Made by a program: the position numbers and the translations under genes. Below, piece after piece: positions 1 through 8,419 of a stretch of DNA of 64,000 bases (positions are counted from its first letter, which is position 1; every line of letters begins with the position of its first letter). Where the stretch lies: NCBI RefSeq assembly GCF_000696385.1, contig NZ_JJMN01000021.1, positions 40,106 through 104,105 of the forward strand, in the 5' to 3' direction. This DNA comes from Vibrio metoecus. GTDB lineage: Bacteria > Pseudomonadota > Gammaproteobacteria > Enterobacterales > Vibrionaceae. The notes under the pieces are model-generated. The model was not told the DNA's origin and ran no database searches. It saw only the letters and a list, made by a program, of their open reading frames with translations.

Positions 1-1022
1 CTGCATGCCCGAAGTGGAGGTATTGTTATTGTCAGCATGGATACACGATCAAAGAAATCAGCATCGAGTATCGCTGCCAATTGCTCAAGTGATTTATTAC
101 TCGCGCAAACTAGCTCAAAGTCAGATGCTTCCTCAGTGTCACTTCCAACAGGGCGAAAACAGTGATGGTTATCTTGAAGCACTCGAACCAGCTTTCGCTG
201 AACCGAAGTTGGTAAATCTTGAATCTCATCCAAAAACAAAACTTTTCCATTTGCTTCTTTCAAAAGTCCATTGCGATCCTTTTCCGCCCCAGTGAAGGCA
301 CCTTTTACGTGGCCAAACAACATACTATCAACCACTTGAGAATCTAGTCCTCCACATGCAAGCGTAACAACCTGCTTTTGCTTTACCTTACCGACAACGG
401 TTTCAATTAGCCTCGTTTTCCCTGTACCACGTTCACCCAGTACAAGTAACGGAGCTTTGGGAACACAAGAGAACTGCTTTAGCGTTTGTAATGCATCCTG
501 CCTTGCTTTTGATTTAGGGTCTAAATCGTAAAGGGCGTAACCGCCCTCTGAACTTGAAATAGCAGAGATCTCTGCCAAATACGTATTTACACTGAAATCA
601 ACTTTGGCAATGCTGGTTCTTTTGGTATCGGGGTTATATTGTGATGACCAGAGGATTGTTTCGCGTGGAAAATGCCCCCGAGCATGAAGAATCAACCAAA
701 CCGCATGCATCGCCGGAGTTCCCGGCGATACATTGATATGAAGATTCTGTTCAAGCTTTAGCTCTGGAATAATCTCAGACTCTATTGCGTGATAAATTTC
801 GTTGTGATCAGCTGGGTTCTCGATAGCTACAGTTCGAAAGGTAATCTGTATATCGCCAAATTCATGCTCTTTGTACAGACTGTTATCACCAGCTGACTGA
901 GTAAGAACAATGACTTTGCCAACATAAACTTTACGATTCTTAAGCCGCTTTAACGCTTCGTCTAATACCTCAACCCCAGCTCTTTTTGAGTGCCAACAAA
1001 GCAGTGTATTTTTGTTATCCAA
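1..1022 (-). CDS. RtcR-like sigma-54 activator with CARF-like sensor domain (3' end beyond window)
   Basis: The first 340 residues are in the window and the C-terminus runs off the left edge. Residues about 1-150 form a CARF-like sensor: the signature is NVSPGTPAM at 97-105, in a predicted Rossmann-like stretch. Residues about 190-340 are the AAA+ domain of a bacterial enhancer-binding protein: Walker A GERGTGKT (196-203), GAFTGA sigma-54 contact loop (241-246) and Walker B VLFLDE (261-266), all intact. The layout CARF plus sigma-54 AAA+ is that of RtcR, the activator of RNA-repair operons. The start is TTG at 1022, because a strong GGAGG lies 7 nt upstream and the TTG follows the stop of the PLD gene by 2 nt. 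It is the last visible gene of a four-gene operon whose first gene has a sigma-54-type promoter, so it probably activates its own operon. The ligand is unknown; RtcR senses RNA ends, but that is only an analogy. Confidence 0.85.
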   Translation of the reverse strand, partial: MDNKNTLLCWHSKRAGVEVLDEALKRLKNRKVYVGKVIVLTQSAGDNSLYKEHEFGDIQITFRTVAIENPADHNEIYHAIESEIIPELKLEQNLHINVSPGTPAMHAVWLILHARGHFPRETILWSSQYNPDTKRTSIAKVDFSVNTYLAEISAISSSEGGYALYDLDPKSKARQDALQTLKQFSCVPKAPLLVLGERGTGKTRLIETVVGKVKQKQVVTLACGGLDSQVVDSMLFGHVKGAFTGAEKDRNGLLKEANGKVLFLDEIQDLPTSVQRKLVRVLQDNHHCFRPVGSDTEEASDFELVCASNKSLEQLAAILDADFFDRVSMLTITIPPLRAC

Positions 1023-1024
1023 AG

Positions 1025-2560
1025 TTACGCCTCCAATACAATTCGGGCGTTTGGCAATTCACTTTGCTTCAGCCTTTTTGCCATGGCAAGTTCGTATTCT
1101 TGACGAACTGTAATAGCTAACTGTTTTTTTGTCAGTCGAACAACCTTTGGCTCATAACTTTTTCTAGGCGCTCCTGAATCCTGCTTCTTAGAAGTTTCAC
1201 CCTTAGCCGTTAAAGGTTTGAAATACTCTGGACTGGCGTTAGTGATAACTGGCGGCTCTATACGCCATTTATACTCAATCTTGTGCGATGTTTTTTCCCG
1301 CCAGTTTGCATTGGGTATTTTTGGTTGCTTATCCATATCAGACAAACAATCTGCTTTTATAGGAGATAACTCAACAATGTCTACTTCGCTGACCGAGTAC
1401 CTCTTGAATGTATTATTTTCCCAAGCTTCAAAACCACCAGAAATCATCCCTAGACTCATATCGATGTTCAATTCATTGTGGCTATTAGTTAAAAACATAT
1501 CTAAGCAGTTCATCAGCTCTTTTACCTGAGTACTGGTGAGTTTTACGCCTAACTCAAAGCCTTGATCCATACCATGCGCTTGAAAATTGGCCGACATCAC
1601 CATGCCATGCATTCCATCTACTACAATCGCTTTGGCATGTAGCCATTTAAAACACTTCACCGATGCACCAGCCTGTTTCATACCCAACAACGCTGGCATG
1701 GCTGCTGGTCTTTGGCGAGATAGAATGGTGACTTTTAGCCCCGACTTCGCACGTTCACATATTGCTTTTACAAGCTGATGGTCCTCTTGCCATCCAAAAC
1801 TCGATATGATGAGTTCATTTTCCGCTTGATTGATCAACGCTAATGCGTGTTCCCTAATTCGAGCGTCTTCACTCGATGTGACCAGTATTTCAGTTAATTC
1901 CCTTGGATATCTGACATTGCCCGGCGACTTATATGCTGAGAATTCACCACGGCTTGTCATATGGTGCTGCGCACTCTCGAAGATTGCCCAACGGAACACA
2001 TTCACGATCTCAGCTATTTGATGGCGTGAAAGCGCGACCCCCAGCTCTTCATTTCGTAAAAGTGCTTCTTCTGTAAGGTTTGCCGTTAAAAGCAACCCTT
2101 TAGCATTACCAGTTTCATGTAATGCGTCTATAACAACGGCTTTTGCGTGGAAATGCGGCGCAGATGCAAAGTGAACATGTCCAGACAATTTGTTTAACAT
2201 TTCCTTATGCTGCACAAGACACTTCTTACCAAAGTCATCGTCAGGCACATCGCCATCAAGACGAGTCTCACATGCCAATAGTATGTACACACGAACTTTG
2301 CGCTTTGCAGCTTTTAGGACAGCAGATTCGACATTCTCATCAGCAAGCAAAAACGTACTAAGAATAACCGAGTGCTCAGCATTATCGATTAATTCGACAA
2401 CTCTTGATTGCAGCTCATTGCAGAACAAAGAGCTACCAATATGTTGCGGATCAGATACCTTTTTAGGTAAAACAGGCAAAAGCACAGGGGGCAACTTGGT
2501 ATTTGATTGATCAACAATCTTAGTTTCAGTCTTAGTAAACTTTTCAATTAGATTCATCAC
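1025..2560 (-). CDS. Phospholipase D-family protein with two HKD motifs (putative nuclease)
   Basis: This 511-residue protein has two copies of the PLD catalytic motif HxKx4D: HAKAVVID followed by LLLTANLTEEAL in the first half, and HAKAIVVD followed by VMSANFQ in the second. Both are complete, so one chain can form the whole active site. The C-terminal 140 or so residues are unlike PLD, basic, and of unknown role. PLD-family proteins in defence operons are usually nucleases (for example DrmC of DISARM and the Mokosh partner), so a nucleic-acid substrate is the likeliest. It lies 9 nt after the winged-helix gene and 2 nt before the sigma-54 activator in one operon. Neither a signal peptide nor a membrane segment is seen, so it should be cytoplasmic. 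Function in defence is inferred from context only. Confidence 0.8.
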   Translation of the reverse strand: MMNLIEKFTKTETKIVDQSNTKLPPVLLPVLPKKVSDPQHIGSSLFCNELQSRVVELIDNAEHSVILSTFLLADENVESAVLKAAKRKVRVYILLACETRLDGDVPDDDFGKKCLVQHKEMLNKLSGHVHFASAPHFHAKAVVIDALHETGNAKGLLLTANLTEEALLRNEELGVALSRHQIAEIVNVFRWAIFESAQHHMTSRGEFSAYKSPGNVRYPRELTEILVTSSEDARIREHALALINQAENELIISSFGWQEDHQLVKAICERAKSGLKVTILSRQRPAAMPALLGMKQAGASVKCFKWLHAKAIVVDGMHGMVMSANFQAHGMDQGFELGVKLTSTQVKELMNCLDMFLTNSHNELNIDMSLGMISGGFEAWENNTFKRYSVSEVDIVELSPIKADCLSDMDKQPKIPNANWREKTSHKIEYKWRIEPPVITNASPEYFKPLTAKGETSKKQDSGAPRKSYEPKVVRLTKKQLAITVRQEYELAMAKRLKQSELPNARIVLEA

Positions 2561-2569
2561 TATTATTCC

Positions 2570-3680
2570 TTATAGGTTCCAATCATGGGCTGCAATGACA
2601 TGCCAGGTATGCTGATTTTGCTGGTCTTCTTCAGTCCAAAACTGATTTGCCAACTCAGCCCTATCAGGTAGTGTGAAATTCCAACTTTTAAAAGGTTCGA
2701 GTGCTTTTTCTCTCCAAACTTGGTACTTGCTATTAGTGGCATACATATTGATATTTTTCTCTAATCTCCATTCAGCCCACTTTTTAGCATCCAATTCAGT
2801 CAATGCTGATATAGAAATATTGTGTAACTTCATCGCATCAAACGAACCCAACTTGTGAACAGATGGTCTTTTTACGCTTACCGAGCGCTTCATATTGATT
2901 CGCTCAGATTCAGTAGTATTTTCGAAAACCACTGACAAGATTTCCGTTCGCTCATCCCATTGTTCAAGCAAGCCCTCACTATGCAGAAGTACTTTCAAAA
3001 CTTGCTGACGACTGATTGGTTCAACCCGACGTGAAAATATAAGATCCTTTCCGCGCTTCACATCGACATTGCCATCAGTCACATTCCACTCGATGTAATA
3101 CGGTTTTCCTTGAGGTGAGATGCGCTCACCTTTGAGTTCAATTTTGTCAACGCGTACTTCCGAACCTCCACCTATTGGTTCAACCTTCAGGCCACGAACG
3201 TCTTTGACTAGTTGAGGAACCTCAACGAGTCGCTTTGCTCTTTCATTTAGCTCATTTCTGTTTTTTCCAAGTCCGATCGACGCTGCACTAGGCTCTGTGT
3301 GCGCATCAATAGTAAGAAGTGGATGAGGCAATAAAGGCTCATGACAAACGCAAAGGCTCCAACACCCATCTTCTGGCACTAGGATTTGATCTTTCTCAAG
3401 AGCAATCAGTCCTGATTCAGTGAGCCTGTATTGGTCTCGATTAGACTCAGCAAGCCCATATAATCGACATATGTTTAGTAACCTATCAGCAACGACACGA
3501 CGTCCGATTTTGTCCCCAAATAAATGCTCGGAGCACTCAGCAGAACTCGCATTCGGATAATCTTGAAGGAATTGCAGCACGCAGTTAATTTCTGGACGGC
3601 TATCTGCCAGCGCGATTTCACCCTGTACGAGCCAACTTTCAGTCTTAATTTCTCGTTTTTAGTATGATGTCCTGGCTCAT
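2570..3680 (-). CDS. Unrecognised winged-helix protein in the helicase-PLD operon (frame interrupted near start)
   Basis: I do not recognise the family. The open stretch from 3580 encodes 336 residues. The N-terminal part (LFGDKIGRRVVADRLLNICRL then a YRLTESGLIALE segment) reads like a winged-helix domain, followed by a region with CWSLCVCHEPLLPHP. The natural start is probably ATG at 3680: it has AGGAGG just upstream and overlaps the helicase stop by 4 nt (ATGA). Reading from that ATG needs a 1-nt correction near the A5 run at about 3655, after which the frame continues as EIKTESWLVQGEIALADS into the 336-residue part. Its place between helicase and PLD genes suggests an adaptor or nucleic-acid-binding subunit; that is inference. 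Confidence 0.65.
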
Positions 3681-6409
3681 AGTGCCTCCTGTGCTTCAGT
3701 CTCGATTGTTGTAGACCAGTAAGAATTGCTGGCAAAAGTACCTAACACACCCGATGCCTTTTGCATTGCAGTGCGGTTTCCGTACACAATGAGCTGATGC
3801 TTGGCCCTCGTAATTGCCACATTCAAGCGATTTGGGCTTTCAAGAAAACTCGTGGGATGGTTATTTGCGAAACTAAGCATGACAAAATCAGCCTCATGCC
3901 CCTGAAAACGGTCTACGGTACATATCTGAATATCAATATACGGTGAGGATTTTTCACCTCGATAGAAATGCCTTACTCCGTGATGACTTCCCGTCCACTT
4001 TCGTAAAGATCGACGTATAGCTCGCTCTTGAGCCCGATAGAATGCCAAAACAGCTACTTCCCAAGGCTTTTGTTGGTTTTTCTCAACATTTGGGTTTGAT
4101 TTTGCCCAAGAATCAAAGCGACTTAATTCTTTTAATATTTCTTCTACTTCAGCGGTGATTTCACCTTCTTTGCCTTTTCGACCTTTAACATCGTGCCATA
4201 TACAACGATGTGAGCCGCTTCGGTATCCCCAGTCCCGCTTTTCAGCTTGGCCATCAGGACTTTGCAGTGCTTTTTCATGGTATATATGTACTCGGGAAAA
4301 CTCGGCAATGTCTGGATGCATTCTGTGCTGGTAACTAAGCCGTATTTGTCGTTGTTCCAAAACACTGGCTGGAAGTCCATCAGACAGAGCGGTGCCTTGT
4401 TTCTGATACTCTGTTCGTTCAAATCCAACTTGCAGTGATTCAAGGATAGAAGGCAGTGCGATCCTACGTACCCTGTCTATTGTCAGTGAACGTATCTTTT
4501 CCTGAGTCAAATAGGTAGTAGCGCTTTGATATCTTCCTCTAACTTATTAACAGTTTTAGAACTTCCGTTAGATTCTGTATTTAGGCGCTGTTCGTACATA
4601 CGAGCCAGTCGCCACGCTAACTGGGATTCCCAGCTATCGGACTCGGTCTTGATTTTTGTGCGAGTTAATCTCGAATGCGCTGCAAGTCGCATTTCTAACT
4701 TTTCCGGTAACGCAGGCAGCCCCCTTATGGTCGTCGAAATCCAGGGGAAGGTGATTAGCATTCTGAGCGATGAACGCTGACGAACCAAGGACTACTGATG
4801 CGTAAGGGAGATCTGTCTTCGGACCTTTAGATGATGCAACCAATACATTTTTGGACTTTGCTTGCTGATGATAAAATTCAATTGTCTTTTCATCGTCAGT
4901 GCAAACCAAGGATACTTCTCGTTTCTGAATATTGATTTGTCGAGCAGAGAAAATATCTGCGCATGCTTCTCGCTGATAACTATCCTGTAAACATGGCTGC
5001 AAATTTACTTCGGTAGCTTCATCATCAACATAAGGTGAAAGCTGTTTTGGATCTCCCACCATGATCCAACGCTTGGCAAGTACCGCTGGCACCAAAAACT
5101 CTTGAAAAGTTGTTTTTGATGCTTCATCAATAATCATCACATCGAAGATTGGCGATGTTGATTGTTTATTTTTGATATCAGGATGCTGAAGCAACCCAAT
5201 AGTTGTCCCGCAAACTAAATTCGCCGCTTCAAGAACAAGACGCTCAACAATATGTTTACCCTCACCGACCTTACTTTTAAGTAACTTCTGACTAACTGAA
5301 ATGTGCGGTTGTTGCTGAAGATGTTTTAGCAATCTTGTGCGTTCAGTTTTAACAAACTCTTCCAATTGCCATGGCTTTGCCTTTTGAGAAACGCTTGATT
5401 TATCTCCAATCCGTACAGGTAACACCATGTCGCGATAAATATTTTCTTCAGACATCATTCGTTCAAGAACATTGTCAACAGCAACGTGTGTTGATGCACA
5501 AAGTAAGATCCGCTTACCTCGCTTTATTAATTGAAGAATCAGTTCGCAAATGGCTGTAGTTTTACCAGATCCTGGGGGGCCTTCAAGGAAGGCAAAGTCT
5601 GGTGTATTGAGTGCAATATTTACAAACTCACGCTGCTGAGATGTTCCCTCTCTTGCTCCATCGGTAAGAACGTAGTAGTCATGGCTAAATAAGTGCTCAT
5701 CATAAGGAACATTCGGCCACTTAGCATGATCCTTACCTTCAAACAGCCTCAATAGCGGAAGATGGTGAATAGAAGGGGTGTCTTGTAAGCTTTGTAATGC
5801 ATTAATCTGACACTTTAACTGGTATGTGTTTGGACGAATAACCAAATAGTCGTGGTCAGGTAAACGATCCAATAACAAGCTGTCATTCTCTACATTTCTG
5901 TCCAGGACTGAAATTGCGTTGGATTTATTGAATCCAACATTGCTTTGTGATTTCCCAGTCAAATGCCAACCATAACCGTCTGGACACTCATACGACGACA
6001 GCCCATTGCCTAATTCACTCGCAATTTCGTCCGCGTGTTCCTCAGTTGCATAAGCCATTTTAGGTTTACCGTGACTTCTACAATTTGGGCACTCTCTAGC
6101 GGCACTACCCACGGCTTTCCATCTAGCGGGGCTTGCTTCGTATACCGTGTCGGTACTTTCATCTAAAAAGAGCTTTAAGTTCTTTTCGAAATCACCGCAG
6201 TTATCGGCAGGCTCAACTAATTGTATCCATACTCCACTTTGAGCATCGTCCAGCTTTTCCCAAGCTATCGCTTTAACAGCCTTCGTACTTTCTAGGTACT
6301 TTCGAGTGGTGTCTAAATACTTATAAAAGTCACCAAGACCACTCACTGCTTTACTAAGCAGGATGTCTGGCCTGTGAATTCCTAAGTTTGCGTATCTTAA
6401 TAACGCCAT
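3677..6409 (-). CDS. Upf1-like SF1 helicase with zinc-ribbon region (frame interrupted twice)
   Basis: About 910 residues, in three frame segments (6409-about 4725, about 4725-4520, 4510-3677). A zinc-ribbon-like region is at about 107-152 (CPNC ... YECPDGYGWHLTG). Helicase motifs in order: Walker A GPPGSGKT (277-284), IIDEAS (426-431), GDPKQL (452-457), then in the C-terminal segment SYQHRMHP, VDRFQGHEAD and LNVAITRAKHQL. This set is typical of the Upf1/AAA_11-AAA_12 branch of SF1, which translocates on RNA or DNA. The breaks are at a G5 run (about 4722) and near 4515, and the middle segment reads through in the third frame, so the gene is probably whole. ATG at 6409 has AAAGGA 7 nt upstream, and a sigma-54-type promoter lies at 6448-6464. 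It is the first gene of the operon. Confidence 0.82.
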
Positions 6410-6447
6410 GTTTCGTCCTTTGATCGAATGAGTTGTTCATCCTAAAT

Positions 6448-6464
6448 ATCAAGCATCGTGCCAA
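6448..6464 (-). promoter_or_regulatory. Putative sigma-54 promoter of the helicase-PLD operon
   Basis: The minus strand reads TTGGCACGATGCTTGAT. The remembered consensus is YTGGCACGrNNNTTGCW, so the -24 element is perfect, the spacing is right, and only the C of the -12 GC is changed to A. Transcription would start about 30 nt before the ATG at 6409. The operon itself encodes a GAFTGA-containing sigma-54 activator, which makes a chance match unlikely. Confidence 0.75.
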
Positions 6465-6546
6465 CAACCTTCGATTTAAAGGCCTCATTAATTGCGCACC
6501 ATCGAACAAATAAAGGTTTTTATAGGAAGGTATTTTTCACACCCTC

Positions 6547-6565
6547 TGGGTAAATTTATAACCCA
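6547..6565. promoter_or_regulatory. Possible upstream activator site (inverted repeat)
   Basis: TGGGT, 9 AT-rich bases, ACCCA form an interrupted palindrome about 90-100 bp upstream of the sigma-54 promoter, the usual distance for an enhancer-binding-protein site. There is a single copy and no footprint knowledge, so this is a candidate only. Confidence 0.35.
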
Positions 6566-6742
6566 TAAGTGCCATTTTGTACATCACATAACTCTCATGA
6601 AGCCAAGACAATGAAAAGAACCCAAACAACTTTACTTTGGCTACTTCTAATTGAAACGCCGTCATGATAAACGGGTACGGGGTAGGATGACGCCCAAGCC
6701 TTCAGATATCTGGCCGCTTGGGCGTTTTTGTTGTTATAAGGA

Positions 6743-6834
6743 GCCCAGTAAAACAGCGCTGATTGCTGGAACGGTTGTGCCAATGACTTCTTGAGTGCTG
6801 GCAACGATAGGTAAGGTTGCAGACATAACACTTT
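6743..6834 (-). repeat. Remnant copy of the traA 3' end (direct repeat of 8039-8130)
   Basis: These 92 bp match the last 92 bp of traA with about five mismatches and in the same orientation. The frame is kept: it still encodes SVMSATLP...AISAVLLG and ends with its own stop two codons after the divergence point. The two copies bracket the toxin-antitoxin module. The remnant is probably the traA tail of another ICE lineage left when cargo was added at hotspot 2. Confidence 0.85.
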
Positions 6835-7152
6835 TATCGCCTACAAGCGATGACAGAAGCGCCGTTGCTAGCCAACCGGTTTAGCTGAGCCCGTTTTTTT
6901 ACACCTATGTGGACTCGGTTAGATAGATTGAAGAATTTGATGCCTTGCTAGGGTGCCACTTGTTGTGACGCATTATTGGTAACGGTATAGCTATCATTCT
7001 GAAAGTTGACAGGTTCCTCCCTGCTAGACTTCTGGTTTACTTAAGTCTATTTTTTCATACTCTAGGTGTTAAATTTTACAATGGTTTAAACCAAAAAGAG
7101 TTACGTACCGTCGAAATACAACTAACCAACTCTCAAAGTTCCAAGAACAACA

Positions 7153-7219
7153 CCGTGTGTATCTATTGACTACACGCTAGAACCGTTTAAACTGTGTATT
7201 AAGTAGATATACAGAGGAT
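7153..7219 (+). promoter_or_regulatory. Promoter and putative operators of the TacA/TacT-like module
   Basis: TTGACT (7166-7171) and TAAACT (7188-7193) are spaced by 16 bp. Two interrupted palindromes overlap or follow them: one of the form GTGTAT...TACAC around 7156-7175 and one CTGTGTAT...ATATACAG ending just before the Shine-Dalgarno. Paired palindromes at the promoter are what an autorepressing RHH antitoxin complex binds; the pairing is inferred. Confidence 0.5.
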
Positions 7220-7225
7220 GGTGTC

Positions 7226-7494
7226 ATGGCTACAAAGACAGCCCCAATCAACATGCGAGTACTGCCATCGGTAAGAGACATCATCGATGCCGCAGCAAGT
7301 TTAAAAAAAGTTGATAGAACCGTGTTCATTCAGCAAGCAGCGCTCAATGAAGCGCTATAGTATACTGGCAGAACAGCGGGTATTTTGTTCTAGAAGCAAA
7401 GGCTTTTGAAGCGTTTGATAACGAACTTCGTGCAGAGCCACAGACTCTTGAAGGTATGAAAGATCTGTTTAAAAGGAAAGCGCCTTGGGAATAA
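7226..7494 (+). CDS. DUF1778 (TacA-like) antitoxin, frame interrupted
   Basis: The N-terminal part, MATKTAPINMRVLPSVRDII, followed by a helix containing DRTVFIQQAALNEAL, is the ribbon-helix-helix DNA-binding domain of DUF1778 antitoxins. A stop follows at codon 45, but the expected remainder continues in other frames: ILAEQRVF, then VLEAKAFEAFDNEL, and finally FKRKAPWE and a stop at 7494. Restoring these needs two small indels between about 7357 and 7400. It would neutralise the adjacent acetyltransferase toxin and repress the module. An AGAGG lies 8 nt before the ATG. Whether the breaks are real mutations or sequence errors cannot be told here, but similar breaks in essential genes favour errors. 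Confidence 0.7.
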
Positions 7495-7992
7495 GCGCAC
7501 CAACCCTACTCACTGCTGATCACGTAGATTAACGCCTTTCAATGTGGCATCGAAGAACTCGATACTTGGTTAAGAAAGCAGGCGTTAAAGAGTCAAAAGC
7601 GGGGAACCGCGAGAGTGTATGTGGTCAATGACACGGAAGTACATCAAGTGATTGGGTACTATGCCATTGCCATGGGATCAGTTTCCAGAGAGCAAGCCTT
7701 CAGTTCATTAAGAAGAAATAGTCCAGATCCCATTCCCATGGTGATTCTAGCCAGGCTTGGAGTAGATAAAGCCCATCAAGGTCAAGGCATTGCAGCCGGT
7801 CTTTTAAAAGATTGTATCATTCGCTCAGTACAAGCAATGAACGCTGTCGGTGGAGCAGGAATTTTAGTTCATGCTATTGATGACACTGCGCAAACGTTCT
7901 ACAAGAAATTTGGCTTCAAAGAATCGACGTTTGATCCTTTAGTACTCATGGCAAGGATCTGCGATATCGAAAAATCATTGTCGATAGACTGA
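7485..7992 (+). CDS. GNAT-family (TacT-like) toxin, frame interrupted near start
   Basis: The clean frame from 7615 encodes VVNDTEVHQVIGYYAIAMGS, then NSPDPIPMVILARLGVD, the acetyl-CoA-binding loop QGQGIA, and LVHAIDDTAQTFYKKFGF, the pattern of TacT-like toxins that acetylate aminoacyl-tRNA and stop translation. The upstream part is present: a TTG at 7485 that overlaps the antitoxin end, then GISAPTLLTADHV, a 1-nt break near 7530, and INAFQCGIEELDTWLRKQ. With this the protein is about 168 residues, the usual length. Partner of the DUF1778 antitoxin; the pair may stabilise the ICE, in the same location where SXT carries mosAT. Confidence 0.75.
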
Positions 7993-7995
7993 GAT

Positions 7996-8025
7996 GACGG
8001 CTCCCCTTGCACAAGAGAAGCCGTC
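7996..8025 (+). terminator. Possible terminator of the toxin-antitoxin module
   Basis: GACGGCT and AGCCGTC form a 7-bp stem just after the toxin stop, followed by a weak tract TATATTAT rather than a clear T run. It sits between the toxin and the convergent traA gene. Confidence 0.4.
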
Positions 8026-8032
8026 TATATTA

Positions 8033-8419
8033 TCAGGTGCCCAGTAAAACGGCGCTGATTGCTGGAACTGTTGTGCCAATGACTTCTTGAGTGCTAGCAA
8101 CAACAGGTAAGGTTGCAGACATAACACTTTCAACGACGGTTGGCGTATTGTAGAGACCCATACCGCCACCAATGCCCAAGGCAAAAGCCATCAAGCTTTG
8201 GCGAGCGATACCGCCCACAATACCCACCAGAACCATGGCTCCCGCTACGATCCGTCCCAAAGTACCTTGGGTCCAATCTTTTAGGGTATCCCACACATCA
8301 GTGAAAGCATCACCACCGGTGCCCGCAAATGAGGGCTCCGAAATCATTAACGCCATTAAACCAAGCGCACCAATGGTCATTAGGCGCTGAGTTTGAATGG
8401 TGCGAACTGCATTTGTCAT
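8033..8419 (-). CDS. traA: Conjugative pilin TraA
   Basis: A 128-residue protein at the end of the traL-E-K-B-V-A operon, the fixed order of SXT/R391 and other F-like type IV secretion clusters. A long signal segment (MTIGALGLMALMISEPSFAG) is followed by two hydrophobic stretches (IVAGAMVLVGIVGGIA and LMAFALGIGGGMGLY), as in F-type pilins inserted in the inner membrane before assembly. Start ATG overlaps the traV stop as ATGA. Its last 92 bp are repeated at 6743-6834. Confidence 0.88.
   Translation of the reverse strand: MTNAVRTIQTQRLMTIGALGLMALMISEPSFAGTGGDAFTDVWDTLKDWTQGTLGRIVAGAMVLVGIVGGIARQSLMAFALGIGGGMGLYNTPTVVESVMSATLPVVASTQEVIGTTVPAISAVLLGT

Larger units (their letters stand above)
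6410..7225. other. Gene-free hotspot 2 spacer between helicase operon and toxin-antitoxin module
   Basis: This 816-bp stretch has no convincing gene. It holds, left to right, the sigma-54-type promoter and inverted repeat of the helicase operon, a 10-bp-stem hairpin at 6690-6724 followed on the plus strand by T5, the remnant of a second traA 3' end (6743-6834), about 300 bp with no recognised content, and the promoter/operator of the toxin-antitoxin pair. Confidence 0.6.

Noticed and set aside
5..295. 96-codon plus-strand open frame at the left edge
   Set aside because: It lies antisense to the AAA+ domain of the sigma-54 activator, whose Walker and GAFTGA motifs prove the minus-strand reading.
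6690..6729. Rho-independent terminator on the plus strand
   Set aside because: The hairpin and T5 are present but no plus-strand gene leads into it; reported only as part of the spacer.
6595..6831. Possible small protein gene (78 codons)
   Set aside because: Mostly an out-of-frame reading of the traA 3' remnant; no ribosome-binding site or family.
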